DNA of 61,504 nt from Pseudomonadota bacterium (lineage in GTDB: Bacteria > Pseudomonadota > Gammaproteobacteria > Thiotrichales > Thiotrichaceae). Below the pieces are notes generated by a model, which was not told the DNA's origin, did not search any database, and saw only the letters and a list, made by a program, of their open reading frames with translations. The DNA lies in the NCBI GenBank assembly GCA_002747455.1, contig PDPG01000049.1, forward strand, positions 1-61,504, given 5' to 3'. Of this stretch, positions 32,039-42,742 are shown one piece after another; the first letter of the stretch is position 1; each line of letters begins with the position of its first letter. The translations under genes were made by a program, and so were the position numbers.

Positions 32039-33147
32039 GCCACAACCTCTGCATTAAATCGATACCCTGCCAATGCTGCCACCATCGCAGCAACTTCTGC
32101 CGTTGCGTTCGGACGGGCAAGCTCCCGAGCTTTTTCAGCCATCTGTAACAAACGCTCCGGCGCCTGTGTCATGTTTTCCAAATGCCCTGCCAACGCAGAT
32201 GCGGTCAATTCCGTCTGTGACAGCAATACTGCTGCACCATTTTCAGACAGATACAAGCCATTAGCCGTCTGATGATCATCTACTGCATAAGGGTAAGGAA
32301 CCAACACCGATGCCACACCCGCCGCCGCTAACTCGGCAACAGTCAATGCACCGGAACGACAAATCACCACATCTGCCCAGGCATAAGCTTCCGCCATGTC
32401 TTCAATAAATGGACTAATCTGTGCATCCACTGAATAACGCGCATACTGCTCGCGCGTCATTTGATCCTTATCACGCCCTGCCTGATGGCGCACCAGTGGG
32501 CGCATATCCGGTGCCAACTCCGCCAGTGCCGCAGGGACGGTTTCATTCAGCGCCTGTGCCCCCAAGCTGCCACCGACAACTAATACGCGTAGTTTGCCTT
32601 TATGTGATACCATTCGCTCCGCCGGTGACGGCAGCTCTGCGATGTCTTTACGCACCGGATTACCAATAGGAACCGCTTTACTCTTTGCCTGGACAAAACT
32701 TCCCGGAAATCCCTCCAGTACCTTGGCGCTAAACTTACTCAACAGCCGATTCGTCAAGCCTGGCACTGCATTCTGCTCATGGATAACCAATGGAATGCCC
32801 ATCAGGGAAGCCACTAAGCCGCCCGGCCCTGCGACAAATCCGCCCATGCCCAGCACCGCCAATGGCTTATGTTTACGCATAATAGCCACAGACTGATATA
32901 ACGCTCGCACTAGCTTAAAAGGCGCAGCAAGCAACGTCATCACACCTTTACCGCGCAAGCCGGAAACATCCAACCAAGCCATTTCAATACCAGCCTCAGG
33001 AATAACCCGTGCCTCAAGCCCTTTGTGCGTACCCATCCAAACCACGGGAATACCTTGCGCCTGTAGAGCACGTGCAACCGCAAGCCCCGGATAGACATGC
33101 CCACCCGTACCGCCTGCGGTGATTAATACCGGACGCTGACTACCCAC
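32035..33147 (-). CDS. murG: UDP-GlcNAc:lipid I N-acetylglucosaminyltransferase MurG
   Basis: About 370 residues, GT28 family. The N-terminal [17 protein letters not shown] and the C-terminal [26 protein letters not shown] are family signatures. It adds GlcNAc to lipid I to give lipid II at the inner face of the membrane. I prefer GTG 33147 because GGAGGGG lies 6 bases before it; an upstream ATG at 33162 would place that site inside the gene. The start lies inside the end of ftsW. Confidence 0.95.
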   Translation of the reverse strand: MGSQRPVLITAGGTGGHVYPGLAVARALQAQGIPVVWMGTHKGLEARVIPEAGIEMAWLDVSGLRGKGVMTLLAAPFKLVRALYQSVAIMRKHKPLAVLGMGGFVAGPGGLVASLMGIPLVIHEQNAVPGLTNRLLSKFSAKVLEGFPGSFVQAKSKAVPIGNPVRKDIAELPSPAERMVSHKGKLRVLVVGGSLGAQALNETVPAALAELAPDMRPLVRHQAGRDKDQMTREQYARYSVDAQISPFIEDMAEAYAWADVVICRSGALTVAELAAAGVASVLVPYPYAVDDHQTANGLYLSENGAAVLLSQTELTASALAGHLENMTQAPERLLQMAEKARELARPNATAEVAAMVAALAGYRFNAEVVA

Positions 33148-34420
33148 GGACAGCCCCTCCAATCTTGTTGGGTGCTTTACGTTTCTTCATCACTTTTGCC
33201 CGTGCAGAAGGAACCTTACGGTTTGCAACCTTTTGCCGACGCTGTTTTTCACGCGCCAGCTCCTTCTCGGACAAACCAAATAAAGCAATTTGTGTATCAC
33301 GATGCACACGCATCAGCAGTGCCATCGCAATCAAAATACTCATCAAGCTGCTACCACCGTAACTAATGAACGGCAAGGTCAACCCCTTTGGAGGCAAAAT
33401 CGCCATATTGACCCCAATGTGGAATAGCACCTGAAAGCCTAACCAGAAGCCCACGCCATAAGCCACATAAGCTCCGTAGTGCAATTTCGCTTTGTCTGCA
33501 TTAAAACCAATCACAAACGCACGTTGCACCATCCACGAAAACAATGCCAAGGTAATCACAATACCGACAAAGCCGAACTCCTCTGCCAACACTGCGAACA
33601 CATAATCATTGTGCGCTTCTGGCAGATAAAACAACTTCTGCACACTGGCACCCAAGCCTGCACCAAACCAGCCACCATCACCAATACCCATCAATGAATG
33701 AACGGTCTGATAGCCTTTATTCTGAGCATGTTCCCACGGGTTCATAAAGGCGATCACCCGCGCCATGCGATAGCCACCCATGAGAACCATGGCACTCATT
33801 GCCCCAATTGCAACCACACACAAGAGCAACAAACGATGCAGCTTCACCCCACCGAGAAACAACAACGCGAGACCGGTGACAGTGATGATAATCACACTAC
33901 CGAAATCCGGCTCCAGAATCAGTAAGGTGTCAATAACCACAATAATCAGCAGTGGCATGATCAGCGGTTTGTAAGACCGAGACTCCGACAACGCTGCGCC
34001 GTGACGCACCAGATACCCCGCCATATACAAGATAAAACTCACCTTGGTCAGCTCTGACACCTGAAACGAAAGCGGTCCGACACCCAGCCAACGATGACTA
34101 CCGTTGACTTCCTTACCCACAAGCAGCACCGCAACCAGCAGCAATATAATCGGCAACAATATTGCCGGCCCCATATTTTGCCAGAAGGTCATTTTGAACT
34201 TGTACGTGGCATAAGCTGCCACTGTGCCCAGCAGCAAAAACGTCAGTTGACGGTTCAGGTAGTAGTACACATTACCGTAATTTTTTTCGGCAATGGCAAC
34301 CGACGCAGAAGTCATCATGACAACGCCCAGACTGACCAACAATAAAATATTGATCAGCAAGGCGCGGTCAATATAGCGCTCCCATTCGGGGTAAAAGTCA
34401 GCCAGCACTCGCTTTAACAT
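33140..34420 (-). CDS. ftsW: Septal peptidoglycan glycosyltransferase FtsW (SEDS family)
   Basis: A 426-residue polytopic protein of about ten spans. SEDS hallmarks are GVGPLSFQVSELTKVSFILYMA, LLILEPDFGSVIII (with the catalytic Asp of this loop), AHNDYVFAVLAEEFGFVG and TLPFISYGGSSLM. FtsW polymerises lipid II at the septum together with FtsI. The cytoplasmic C-terminus is strongly basic (many Lys/Arg over about 45 residues). It overlaps murD by 7 bases. Confidence 0.96.
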   Translation of the reverse strand: MLKRVLADFYPEWERYIDRALLINILLLVSLGVVMMTSASVAIAEKNYGNVYYYLNRQLTFLLLGTVAAYATYKFKMTFWQNMGPAILLPIILLLVAVLLVGKEVNGSHRWLGVGPLSFQVSELTKVSFILYMAGYLVRHGAALSESRSYKPLIMPLLIIVVIDTLLILEPDFGSVIIITVTGLALLFLGGVKLHRLLLLCVVAIGAMSAMVLMGGYRMARVIAFMNPWEHAQNKGYQTVHSLMGIGDGGWFGAGLGASVQKLFYLPEAHNDYVFAVLAEEFGFVGIVITLALFSWMVQRAFVIGFNADKAKLHYGAYVAYGVGFWLGFQVLFHIGVNMAILPPKGLTLPFISYGGSSLMSILIAMALLMRVHRDTQIALFGLSEKELAREKQRRQKVANRKVPSARAKVMKKRKAPNKIGGAVRG

Positions 34421-35757
34421 TGCACCACCTGCCTCACGGTTTCGGTAAACACGTCACCCCGTTGTTCATAATTATCAAACATATCAAAGCTGGCACAGGC
34501 AGGAGACAACAGCACATTATCCCCAATCTGGGCCAATTTATTGGCTTGTCTTACGGCATCAAGCATCGTACTGGCAAAAACAATCGGAATATCCCCTTTC
34601 AAAGCCAGTGCAATCTTCTCGGCATCTTCGCCAAACAGAACCACTGCCCGGGCATATTTCTGAACAGCATCGGCCAACGGTGTGAAATCTGCCCCTTTGC
34701 CCTGACCGCCGGCCAGCAATACGATTTTGCCACCCAGCCCGCTCATTGCAGCAACAGTTGCGCCCACATTGGTTCCCTTGGAGTCATCAAACCAGTTAAT
34801 GCCATTATGTTCCGCAACCCACTGCGTACGATGTTTGAGTCCAGTGAACTCACGCAACACTTCCAAACAGGGCTGAAGCGGCAAACCCGCCGCCTCGGCC
34901 ACAGCTAACGCGGCCAAAGCATTGATTTCGTTATGTTGCCCAGCAACCTTCATCTCTTCGGTACAAAGCAGCTTCTGCTCACCCTTGGCTAACCAAGTCT
35001 TACCCTGTTCAGACAACAAGCCATACTGACCGGCTTCGGGTACATCCGCACCAAAGTTGATCACATTCTGTTCACCTGCAATCGCTACGACCCGCGCATC
35101 CTCACGATTCACTACCTTGTACTCACAATGATCATAAATCTTCGCTTTTGCACGAGCATACAGGTCAATCCGACCGGCATAGCGATCCAGATGATCTTCA
35201 GTAATATTGAGAATACACGCCGCTTTGCAGTGCAAACTAAACGTGGTTTCCAGTTGGAAGCTGGATAACTCAAGCACGTACAACGCCGCATCTTTTTGCT
35301 GCAACAACTCCAGCACCGGCAGGCCAATGTTACCGCCAGTTGCCACGCGAATACCGGCACGCTTTGCCATCTTGTCCAGCAAGGTCACCACGGTAGTTTT
35401 TCCATTAGAACCTGTCACAGCCACCACAGGAGCTTTGGCTTCTCGGGCAAATAGCTCAACGTCACCAATCGCTTCAATACCTAAGGAACGCGCTTTTTCA
35501 ATCGCCGGTGTCGCCATTGGGATTCCTGGGCTAACAATCAAGCGTTTAGCCGCACATAAGTAATCCTCATCCAGATCGCCAAAATATTGCGGAACATCGG
35601 GAAACGCCTGAGTTAATTCATCCGCCGCCGGTGGTTGTTGCCGCGAATCCATTACTGCGAATTTCACGCCTTGTGCCGACAAATAGCGCGCAACCGAAAG
35701 CCCAGTCTTGCCAAGACCGACAATCAATGTATGCCAATTTGCCTGCTCAATACACAT
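34414..35757 (-). CDS. murD: UDP-N-acetylmuramoylalanine--D-glutamate ligase
   Basis: A 447-residue Mur ligase with the N-terminal IVGLGKTGLSVARYL, the ATP loop [24 protein letters not shown], and the DDSKGTNVGATVAAM of MurD. It adds D-Glu to UDP-MurNAc-L-Ala. It is 3 bases from the mraY stop and overlaps ftsW by 7. Confidence 0.97.
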   Translation of the reverse strand: MCIEQANWHTLIVGLGKTGLSVARYLSAQGVKFAVMDSRQQPPAADELTQAFPDVPQYFGDLDEDYLCAAKRLIVSPGIPMATPAIEKARSLGIEAIGDVELFAREAKAPVVAVTGSNGKTTVVTLLDKMAKRAGIRVATGGNIGLPVLELLQQKDAALYVLELSSFQLETTFSLHCKAACILNITEDHLDRYAGRIDLYARAKAKIYDHCEYKVVNREDARVVAIAGEQNVINFGADVPEAGQYGLLSEQGKTWLAKGEQKLLCTEEMKVAGQHNEINALAALAVAEAAGLPLQPCLEVLREFTGLKHRTQWVAEHNGINWFDDSKGTNVGATVAAMSGLGGKIVLLAGGQGKGADFTPLADAVQKYARAVVLFGEDAEKIALALKGDIPIVFASTMLDAVRQANKLAQIGDNVLLSPACASFDMFDNYEQRGDVFTETVRQVVQC

Positions 35758-35760
35758 GTT

Positions 35761-36861
35761 CTAACGTACCTTCAGCGTCGCTAAACCAACCAAAACCAAT
35801 ACAATCGTGATAATCCAGAAACGCACAATAACCTTCGGCTCCGCCCACCCTTTCAGCTCAAAATGATGATGAATCGGTGCCATGCGAAAAATACGCTTGC
35901 CGGTCATTTTAAAAGAGGCTACTTGCAAAATAACGGAGATGGCTTCCATGACAAATACACCACCCATAATGGCCAGCACGACTTCCTGACGTACAATAAC
36001 AGCTACAATACCTAAGCCAGCACCCAGCGCCAGTGCGCCCACATCCCCCATAAATACCTGTGCGGGGTAAGTGTTGAACCACAAAAAGCCTAAGCCCGCA
36101 CCAAAAATCGTGCCGCAAAACACCACCATTTCACCTGCACCAGCAATGTATGGAATTCCCAGATATTCAGAAAATACACTGTTACCACTGAGATAAGCGA
36201 ACACACCCAAGCCCGCTGCAACCAGAATTGTGGGCATAATCGCCAGCCCATCCAAACCATCGGTCAAATTCACCGCATTACTGGAGCCGACAATGACCAG
36301 ATACGCCCACGGAATAAACAATAACCCCAGACTGATCTCCACGTCCTTAAATACTGGAATGTACAGTGTGGTTTCAGCAGCCAACTTCGGCGATGCTGGT
36401 GATGGCGCCATCAAATACAAAATCGTCACTCCAATAAGAGCAACCAAAGACAATCCCAAGTACTTCTTTTTGGCCGGCAAGCCTTTACTGTTTTGATACT
36501 TCAGCTTGAGGTAATCATCCACCCCGCCGATCACACCGGAACCTAATGTGATAAATAAAGTAACCCACACATAGTAGTTACTCAGGTCTCCCCACAGTAA
36601 AGTTGACAAGCCAATCGCCAGCAGGATCAGCGCCCCACCCATTGTTGGCGTCCCGGCTTTACTTAAATGCGTTTTCGGGCCATCGTCTCGGACACTTTGA
36701 CCAATCTTTAGTGCAGTCAAACGACGAATCATCAAAGGCCCCATCATCAGACTCAAGCCCAGTGCTGTCAGTACGCCAAGAATCCCACGTAGCGTCAGGT
36801 ATTTGAATACATCAAAAAAGCTAAAAAAGCCCGACAACCAATCGAAGAAGAGCACTAGCAT
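35761..36861 (-). CDS. mraY: Phospho-N-acetylmuramoyl-pentapeptide transferase MraY
   Basis: A 366-residue integral membrane enzyme with about ten spans. Catalytic and binding motifs: [19 protein letters not shown] (Asp-Asp), [27 protein letters not shown], and the His-rich loop [11 protein letters not shown]. It transfers phospho-MurNAc-pentapeptide to undecaprenyl phosphate, making lipid I. It overlaps murF by 7 bases. Confidence 0.97.
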   Translation of the reverse strand: MLVLFFDWLSGFFSFFDVFKYLTLRGILGVLTALGLSLMMGPLMIRRLTALKIGQSVRDDGPKTHLSKAGTPTMGGALILLAIGLSTLLWGDLSNYYVWVTLFITLGSGVIGGVDDYLKLKYQNSKGLPAKKKYLGLSLVALIGVTILYLMAPSPASPKLAAETTLYIPVFKDVEISLGLLFIPWAYLVIVGSSNAVNLTDGLDGLAIMPTILVAAGLGVFAYLSGNSVFSEYLGIPYIAGAGEMVVFCGTIFGAGLGFLWFNTYPAQVFMGDVGALALGAGLGIVAVIVRQEVVLAIMGGVFVMEAISVILQVASFKMTGKRIFRMAPIHHHFELKGWAEPKVIVRFWIITIVLVLVGLATLKVR

Positions 36862-38213
36862 ACGCTGCCACCCTTCTGCTGTGTCAGTGGCTGGCGTAAT
36901 GCCTCAACCACTCGCTCCATCCGCATACTACGAGACCCTTTTACCAGTAGTGTCATATTATTTTTCAGTTGTTGTTTTAGGGAAGCAAGTAACGGCTCAA
37001 GCTCGGTAAAATGCTCCGCGTTATGACCAAATGCCCGCGCTGTTTCTGCTGTCAGCTTACCCAAGCAAAACAAGCGACTAATACCTTTCTGACGTGCATA
37101 TTCCCCAATGGCATGGTGCATACCATTAGCATCATCCCCTAGTTCAGCCATGTCGCCCAACACCAACACCCGCTCTCCCGCCGTGAAATCAGCCAGCACA
37201 TCAATAGCCGCATTGGCAGAAGTTGGGTTCGCGTTATAAGTGTCATCAATTACACGCGTATCATGTTGACCCGAAAGCGGCGCCAAACGCCCTTTCACGG
37301 GCCTCAGCGACTCAAGCCCTGTTTTGATCGCCTGTAAATCCACCCCAACGGCCAGCGCAGCACTGGCTGCCGCCAACGCATTGCGCACATTATGTCTGCC
37401 CAATAATGACAGGGTAATTTCTACGGATGCCTGACCAGTAGCAAGAACCAACATCCCTGTCGGCAAGACCTTTCCTTGTACGGTTGCGGCATGTTCGATG
37501 CCGAAACTGATTATTTCACGACCCTCATTGCAGCCCTTCCAGTAATCTGCGTATTGGTCATCCGCATTAATCACTGCGATACCCGACTCGCTCAGACCCT
37601 GAAAAATCTCCGCCTTGGCACGTGAAACGCCCTCAACGTCACCAAAACCCTCCAAGTGCGCAGCTCCCGCATTATTGAGGATGGCCACATCGGGCTTGGC
37701 AATGCGGGTTAAAAATTCGATCTCACCAAAGTGGTTGGCACCCATTTCGATGACAGCATAGTCATGAGACTCACGAAGCCGCAGCAACGTCAGTGGAACA
37801 CCCAAGTCATTATTCAAGTTACCAATCGTTGCCAGCACCGTGCCCTTTTCTGCCAGAATCGCACTCAGCATTTCCTTAACGGTGGTCTTGCCATTACTGC
37901 CCGTCAAGCCAATCAGCGGCTTTTTAAACTGCTGCCGCCACGCTGCCGCAAATGCAGCTAATGCCTGCCGAGTATCTTTCACAACAATTTGCGGGAGCTC
38001 GCAATCAATGACACGATCAACCAAGGCAGCACCGGCTACACCTTGTAGATCTTCCACAAAATCATGTGCGTCAAAGCGCTCGCCTTTAATGGCAATGAAC
38101 AACTGATCACCACCAACACTGCGCGAGTCTGTCGCAACGGATTCAACGCGGCGGTCTGCACCTTGCAATCGACCATTCGTCATAGTCGCAATATCAGATA
38201 GCATCCAGGTCAT
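36855..38213 (-). CDS. murF: UDP-N-acetylmuramoyl-tripeptide--D-alanyl-D-alanine ligase
   Basis: A 452-residue Mur ligase. It has the MurF N-terminal domain ([25 protein letters not shown]), the ATP loop [26 protein letters not shown], and [19 protein letters not shown]. It adds D-Ala-D-Ala to complete the pentapeptide. It overlaps murE by 4 bases and mraY by 7. Confidence 0.97.
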   Translation of the reverse strand: MTWMLSDIATMTNGRLQGADRRVESVATDSRSVGGDQLFIAIKGERFDAHDFVEDLQGVAGAALVDRVIDCELPQIVVKDTRQALAAFAAAWRQQFKKPLIGLTGSNGKTTVKEMLSAILAEKGTVLATIGNLNNDLGVPLTLLRLRESHDYAVIEMGANHFGEIEFLTRIAKPDVAILNNAGAAHLEGFGDVEGVSRAKAEIFQGLSESGIAVINADDQYADYWKGCNEGREIISFGIEHAATVQGKVLPTGMLVLATGQASVEITLSLLGRHNVRNALAAASAALAVGVDLQAIKTGLESLRPVKGRLAPLSGQHDTRVIDDTYNANPTSANAAIDVLADFTAGERVLVLGDMAELGDDANGMHHAIGEYARQKGISRLFCLGKLTAETARAFGHNAEHFTELEPLLASLKQQLKNNMTLLVKGSRSMRMERVVEALRQPLTQQKGGSVC

Positions 38214-39718
38214 ACCATGACCTCCTCTGCCATTGCCGCCAATACCAGACGAATTTGCTCGCGATCATCGAATGAATACTCAACGCCTTTAATCAGCTGC
38301 GTTTGTTCATGCCCTTTGCCAGCAACTAATACCACATCACCAGCCTTGGCCTGTTGCACAGCCAAACGAATGGCCGATGCGCGATCATGCTCCACCGTCA
38401 CTCTCTCTGGCTGCTCAAATCCAGCCATAATATCGGCTACGATACGTTCAGGGTCTTCGTTACGTGAATTGTCATCTGTCACAATCACACTATCCGCCAA
38501 ACGCTCAGCGGTCGCTGCCATTAATGGACGCTTACCCGCATCGCGATCACCCCCACAACCAAATACGCAAATCAGCCTTGCAGAACAATGAACACGCAGC
38601 GCAGAAAGCACAGATCCTAGCGCTCCCGGCGTGTGGGCATAATCCACCACCGCCAAGAAATCCTGAGCGTCATTTACTGATACCCGCTCAATACGCCCCG
38701 ATACCGTCTGAACAGCACCAACAGCAGCAATTGCTGCCGCCATTGAGTAACCCAAGGCGACCAGTGAAGCCAGTACTGCCAATAAATTACTCAGATTAAA
38801 GCTACCCAAAACCGAGGCTTTAAGTCGATATTGCCGAGACTGGTAATGTACCGTTGCAGACAACCCTGTGTGGTCATAATGCGCGTCGGACGCCACCAAG
38901 TTTGTTTCCGGATAATCTGTGACATTACCAACCACATAGCCATAAACGGTAGTAACACTTGGATCTATTTCGTTAGCCAGATGCACACCAAATTCATCAT
39001 TCAGATTCAGAACCGCGTTTACAGGCTGATGTTTCAGAAACAGTTTCGCCTTTGCCGCCGCATATGCTTCAACAGTGCCATGATAATCAAGATGGTCACG
39101 AGTCAGATTGGTCAGCACCGCCACATCAAAATGAACGCCAGCGACCCGCTGCTGGTCTAGTGCGTGAGAAGACACCTCCATCGCCACACAACGACTTCCT
39201 TGCTGGCTAAGGCACTGGAGATACTTGTGAACGGAAATCACATCGGGCGTCGTCTGGGTTGCCTTTTCCAAAGCCTTAGGCTGACCAACTCCAAGCGTAC
39301 CAATCACCGCACACGAGCCACCACTTGCATTCATTACCTGTGCTAAAAAGTGACTAACAGAAGTCTTCCCGTCAGTGCCAGTAATTCCAACGCACTGCAA
39401 TGGTTGAGCTGAGTGATCATAAAGGCGCGCCGCAATTTCGCCGAGGCTCGCCGACAAGCCATCAATCGCAATCACTGGAATATCTACATCAGGCACATCC
39501 ATACCATCAACATAATCCCAGATAATTGCCACTGCCCCAGACTGCGCGGCTGCTTGCGCATACTTCAGGCCATGCTCTTGCAAGCCATTCATCGCCACAA
39601 ACAGGCACCCCGAACTAACTTCGCGGCTATCCAGGGTCATTTCTGAAATTTGTTGATCAGTGAATGCAGACCGAACACCAGCGATGCCATCCAATAAATA
39701 ACTCAGTGCTTGGGACAT
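38210..39718 (-). CDS. murE: UDP-N-acetylmuramoyl-tripeptide synthetase MurE
   Basis: A 502-residue Mur ligase. LDSREVSSGCLFVAM is the N-terminal uridine-binding part, and VGITGTDGKTSVSHFL is the ATP loop. The residue that selects the third amino acid lies in TDDNSRNEDPERI. In meso-diaminopimelate enzymes this is normally DNPR; here Pro is replaced by Ser while Asp, Asn and Arg stay, so mDAP is still the expected substrate. It shares one base with the ftsI stop and overlaps murF by 4 bases. Confidence 0.96.
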   Translation of the reverse strand: MSQALSYLLDGIAGVRSAFTDQQISEMTLDSREVSSGCLFVAMNGLQEHGLKYAQAAAQSGAVAIIWDYVDGMDVPDVDIPVIAIDGLSASLGEIAARLYDHSAQPLQCVGITGTDGKTSVSHFLAQVMNASGGSCAVIGTLGVGQPKALEKATQTTPDVISVHKYLQCLSQQGSRCVAMEVSSHALDQQRVAGVHFDVAVLTNLTRDHLDYHGTVEAYAAAKAKLFLKHQPVNAVLNLNDEFGVHLANEIDPSVTTVYGYVVGNVTDYPETNLVASDAHYDHTGLSATVHYQSRQYRLKASVLGSFNLSNLLAVLASLVALGYSMAAAIAAVGAVQTVSGRIERVSVNDAQDFLAVVDYAHTPGALGSVLSALRVHCSARLICVFGCGGDRDAGKRPLMAATAERLADSVIVTDDNSRNEDPERIVADIMAGFEQPERVTVEHDRASAIRLAVQQAKAGDVVLVAGKGHEQTQLIKGVEYSFDDREQIRLVLAAMAEEVMV

Positions 39719-41520
39719 CAGGAGATTCCTCCAGCAGCTTCTACCGCAACATGTCGCTCAGGCAGGTTATCTGGAGAAATATCGAGCACCCGCAAACTAT
39801 TCGACATAATTTTCGAGAACATTGGCGCCACCAAACGCCCCCCCGTTGCACGCTCAACCTTCGGCTCATCCATCATAATCGCCACTATCAAACGCGGGTC
39901 ACTCGCAGGCGCCAAGCCAATGAAACTCACCACACGACGATCTCTGCGATACTTCTTGTTAATATATTTGAATGCCGTTCCAGTCTTACCCGCGACGGTG
40001 TAACCATCAATTGCCGCCCGGTATCCCGTCGCATTCTTTTGCACCACCTTTGTCATCATGCGCAGCACTGCATCAGCATTTTCCGCTTTCATAATACGGC
40101 GACCACTAGGCGGCTCCGTCAACTTTAATAACTTGGCGGGATACATCACACCTTTGTTGGCAAAAACGGTGTACGCCTGAGCCAACTGCAACAGACTCAC
40201 GGAAAGCCCATAACCGTAGCCATGCGAGGCGCGATCAACCTCACCCCAGTTTTCGTAATAGCTCAATTTACCATCTGTCTCGGCAGGTGCCCCAGAGTCA
40301 GGACGCAAGCCAAAGCCGACACGATCCAAAAACTTCCAATGCTCTTTTGCATCCATCAGTAGAGATATTTTACTTGCACCCACATTACTGGATTTTGCCA
40401 AAATCATATCCAGCGTCAGAGAGCCATAATTGCGTGGATCCTTAATGGTTGTCTTACCCAACTTTAACTTCCCCGGGCTGGTATCAATCCAGACATCAGG
40501 GCCAATCACCCGTGACTCCAGTGCCGCAGCAAGCGTCAGCGGTTTAATCGTAGAGCCCGGCTCATAAGCATCCATCACAGCGCGATTACGGTAGTTCTTT
40601 GCTTTTAATGAACCACGTGCATTCGGGTTAAACCCCGGTATATTCGCCATCGCCAACACTTCGCCAGTACGCGCATCCAGCACCACTACCGAGCCGGCCT
40701 TGGCACTCAATTGGTGTACCTGCTCTTTCAGAACCTTATAAGCCTGATACTGAATACGACGGTCGATGCTGAGCTGAACATTCTGGCCAGGCACCATCGG
40801 CCTGATCTGCTCCACATTTTCAATCAGGCGAGACGCACCATCCCGAATCACCAGCTTTTCACCGGCTTGCCCCGCCAGTTGCTTATTCATGGCACGCTCA
40901 ATCCCTTCCACGCCTTTATCCGCAATATTGGTAAAACCAACCACATGGGCAACCGATTCTGCCATCGGATAAAAGCGGCGATACTCAGAGTTCGAACCAG
41001 TGCCTGGAACCCTTAGCTCCGCAACCTCTTGTGCCAACGCCGGTGGCGCTTGCGGCGCTAGTCGTACAAAGCGCTTGTTCTTGTTTTTCTTGAGTAGCTC
41101 AAACAGTTGACCCTCGGACATACCCAGCAGGGTTTCAAGCTGCTGCAAGTTCACATCCAAATCGTCTAATTTATTCTGTGCCTCAGATGAGTTCTCGTTC
41201 TTAGCAGCAATTGTTTTACGCAACTCATTGCGGACACGCCAAAACTTGCTAGGGTCTATCCAAATCGTCTCCACCGGGGAGCTAATCGCCAACGCATCAT
41301 CATTGCGATCCACAATCATCCCTCGGTAGGGTGGAATGATCATTTTGCGGATTTGACGCTTGTCCGCCTCCTGTTGCAACCAAGATTGCTGAAAAATCTC
41401 CAAATAACCCGCACGCCCCAACAGCACCACCATGCCAGCCAGTAGTAGCATAAGAAGCACCAAGCGCCTCCCACGATAGACCGGCGACATCAATGCTGAT
41501 TGTTTTGCTCGACGAGTCAC
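39718..41520 (-). CDS. ftsI: Septal transpeptidase FtsI (penicillin-binding protein 3)
   Basis: A 600-residue class B PBP. A cytoplasmic tail and one span (residues 19-36) lead to the pedestal domain with RGMIVDRNDDALAIS. The transpeptidase domain has the three active-site motifs STIK (S323-K326, nucleophile S323), SSN (377-379) and KTGT (512-515). It cross-links septal peptidoglycan with FtsW. It overlaps ftsL by 4 bases. Residues 107-150 form a Lys/Glu/Asn-rich helical insertion in the N-terminal module. Confidence 0.96.
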   Translation of the reverse strand: MTRRAKQSALMSPVYRGRRLVLLMLLLAGMVVLLGRAGYLEIFQQSWLQQEADKRQIRKMIIPPYRGMIVDRNDDALAISSPVETIWIDPSKFWRVRNELRKTIAAKNENSSEAQNKLDDLDVNLQQLETLLGMSEGQLFELLKKNKNKRFVRLAPQAPPALAQEVAELRVPGTGSNSEYRRFYPMAESVAHVVGFTNIADKGVEGIERAMNKQLAGQAGEKLVIRDGASRLIENVEQIRPMVPGQNVQLSIDRRIQYQAYKVLKEQVHQLSAKAGSVVVLDARTGEVLAMANIPGFNPNARGSLKAKNYRNRAVMDAYEPGSTIKPLTLAAALESRVIGPDVWIDTSPGKLKLGKTTIKDPRNYGSLTLDMILAKSSNVGASKISLLMDAKEHWKFLDRVGFGLRPDSGAPAETDGKLSYYENWGEVDRASHGYGYGLSVSLLQLAQAYTVFANKGVMYPAKLLKLTEPPSGRRIMKAENADAVLRMMTKVVQKNATGYRAAIDGYTVAGKTGTAFKYINKKYRRDRRVVSFIGLAPASDPRLIVAIMMDEPKVERATGGRLVAPMFSKIMSNSLRVLDISPDNLPERHVAVEAAGGIS

Positions 41521-41789
41521 TCTCTGATCACCCTAATATCCACTGCGCGAGGGATGTGCATACCCAACTCACGGCGCGCTTGCGCTTCAACACGCACTTC
41601 ATTTAAATCCGCTCCCTGCTGCAACTTGAGCTGGCTCCACTCAGCCATCAACAAATCGTGTTCCTTCTGGGCTTTCTGCGCCTCTACAAACAATGTACGC
41701 GTATAATTGCGCTGCGTGACGACCTGTATCGCCGCAAACATCACACCCAAATAAAGCCCGATCAACAACATCAACTTCCAGTGTTTCAT
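41517..41789 (-). CDS. ftsL: Cell division protein FtsL
   Basis: A 90-residue bitopic protein with one span (LMLLIGLYLGVMFAAIQVV) and a periplasmic coiled coil with leucines at heptad spacing, ending in ARRELGMHIPRAVDIRVI as in other FtsL proteins. It forms a complex with FtsB and FtsQ that activates FtsWI. It overlaps rsmH and ftsI by 4 bases each, the normal position. Confidence 0.93.
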   Translation of the reverse strand: MKHWKLMLLIGLYLGVMFAAIQVVTQRNYTRTLFVEAQKAQKEHDLLMAEWSQLKLQQGADLNEVRVEAQARRELGMHIPRAVDIRVIRE

Positions 41790-42724
41790 GCCACTCGCTC
41801 CAGTACCCTCATTACCGAGCTACGCGCACGCACGTTCTCGGCAACTTCCTTGATATCCGGTTTAAGTGCTTTACCAACCGTCTTAAATGGCAAAGTTATA
41901 TCGGCTTCCATAACCGGCAAGCCTTTGGGTACAGGCTTAGGCGTTGACAGCTCCCTAAAATACCGTTTCACCATTCGGTCTTCTAAAGAATGAAAGCTAA
42001 TCACGACCAATCGTCCATGTACTGCCAACCGCGCGGCAGCAGACTCCAAGCAACGCTCCAGATCAACCAATTCCTGATTGATGTGAATCCTGATTGCCTG
42101 AAAACTCTTTGTCGCCGGATGCTTCTTTCCATGAAACTTTCGTGGAATGGCATCAGAAATCAAGTTTGCTAACTGCAACGTCGTTTGCAGCGGTTTTGTT
42201 TCGCGCCGCTCCACGATGCGTTGTGCAATGCGACGAGCAAAGCGCTCATCACCGTATTTCCACAGCACATCCATAATTTCGGTATCTGCCGCATCCGCCA
42301 ACCATTCTGCTGCAGACACCCCTACCTCAGGGTTCATTCGCATATCCAACGCGCCATCGCGCTGAAAACTAAAACCCCGACCAGCATCATCAATTTGCGG
42401 TGAAGACACACCTAAATCCAGCAAAAAGCCATCAACACTATGATCACCATTCACGCCATCCAGTGCTTCTTCAAAATCGGCAAAGGAGCCATGAAAAACC
42501 GTTACCCGCTGGTCATCCTTAAAGGCCTTGTTAGCAACCTCAATAGCCTGCGGATCCTTATCGACCACCAACAAGCGCCCCGTTGCATTCAGTCGAGCCA
42601 TTATTTTTTGGGAGTGACCACCTCGACCGAATGTCCCGTCCACGTACAAGCCGTCTGGCTTGACCGACAGAGCATCAACCGCCTCATCCAACAATACGGT
42701 AACATGTTGATAGTTTTCAGCCAT
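41786..42724 (-). CDS. rsmH: 16S rRNA m4C1402 methyltransferase RsmH
   Basis: A 312-residue SAM methyltransferase. VTVLLDEAVDAL, YVDGTFGRGGHSQKIM (SAM binding), LDLGVSSPQIDDAGRGFSF and VVISFHSLEDRMVKRYF are classic RsmH (MraW) motifs. It N4-methylates C1402 in the ribosomal decoding centre; RsmI, encoded at 43880, puts the 2'-O-methyl on the same nucleotide. Here the two genes lie within 2 kb. It starts 18 bases after mraZ. Confidence 0.97.
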   Translation of the reverse strand: MAENYQHVTVLLDEAVDALSVKPDGLYVDGTFGRGGHSQKIMARLNATGRLLVVDKDPQAIEVANKAFKDDQRVTVFHGSFADFEEALDGVNGDHSVDGFLLDLGVSSPQIDDAGRGFSFQRDGALDMRMNPEVGVSAAEWLADAADTEIMDVLWKYGDERFARRIAQRIVERRETKPLQTTLQLANLISDAIPRKFHGKKHPATKSFQAIRIHINQELVDLERCLESAAARLAVHGRLVVISFHSLEDRMVKRYFRELSTPKPVPKGLPVMEADITLPFKTVGKALKPDIKEVAENVRARSSVMRVLERVA

Positions 42725-42742
42725 TTAAGCTGCATCCTGATT

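Noticed and set aside
34420..34908. Open frame of about 162 codons opposite murD
   Set aside because: Antisense to murD; His/Gln-rich composition reflects the complementary codons; no family features.
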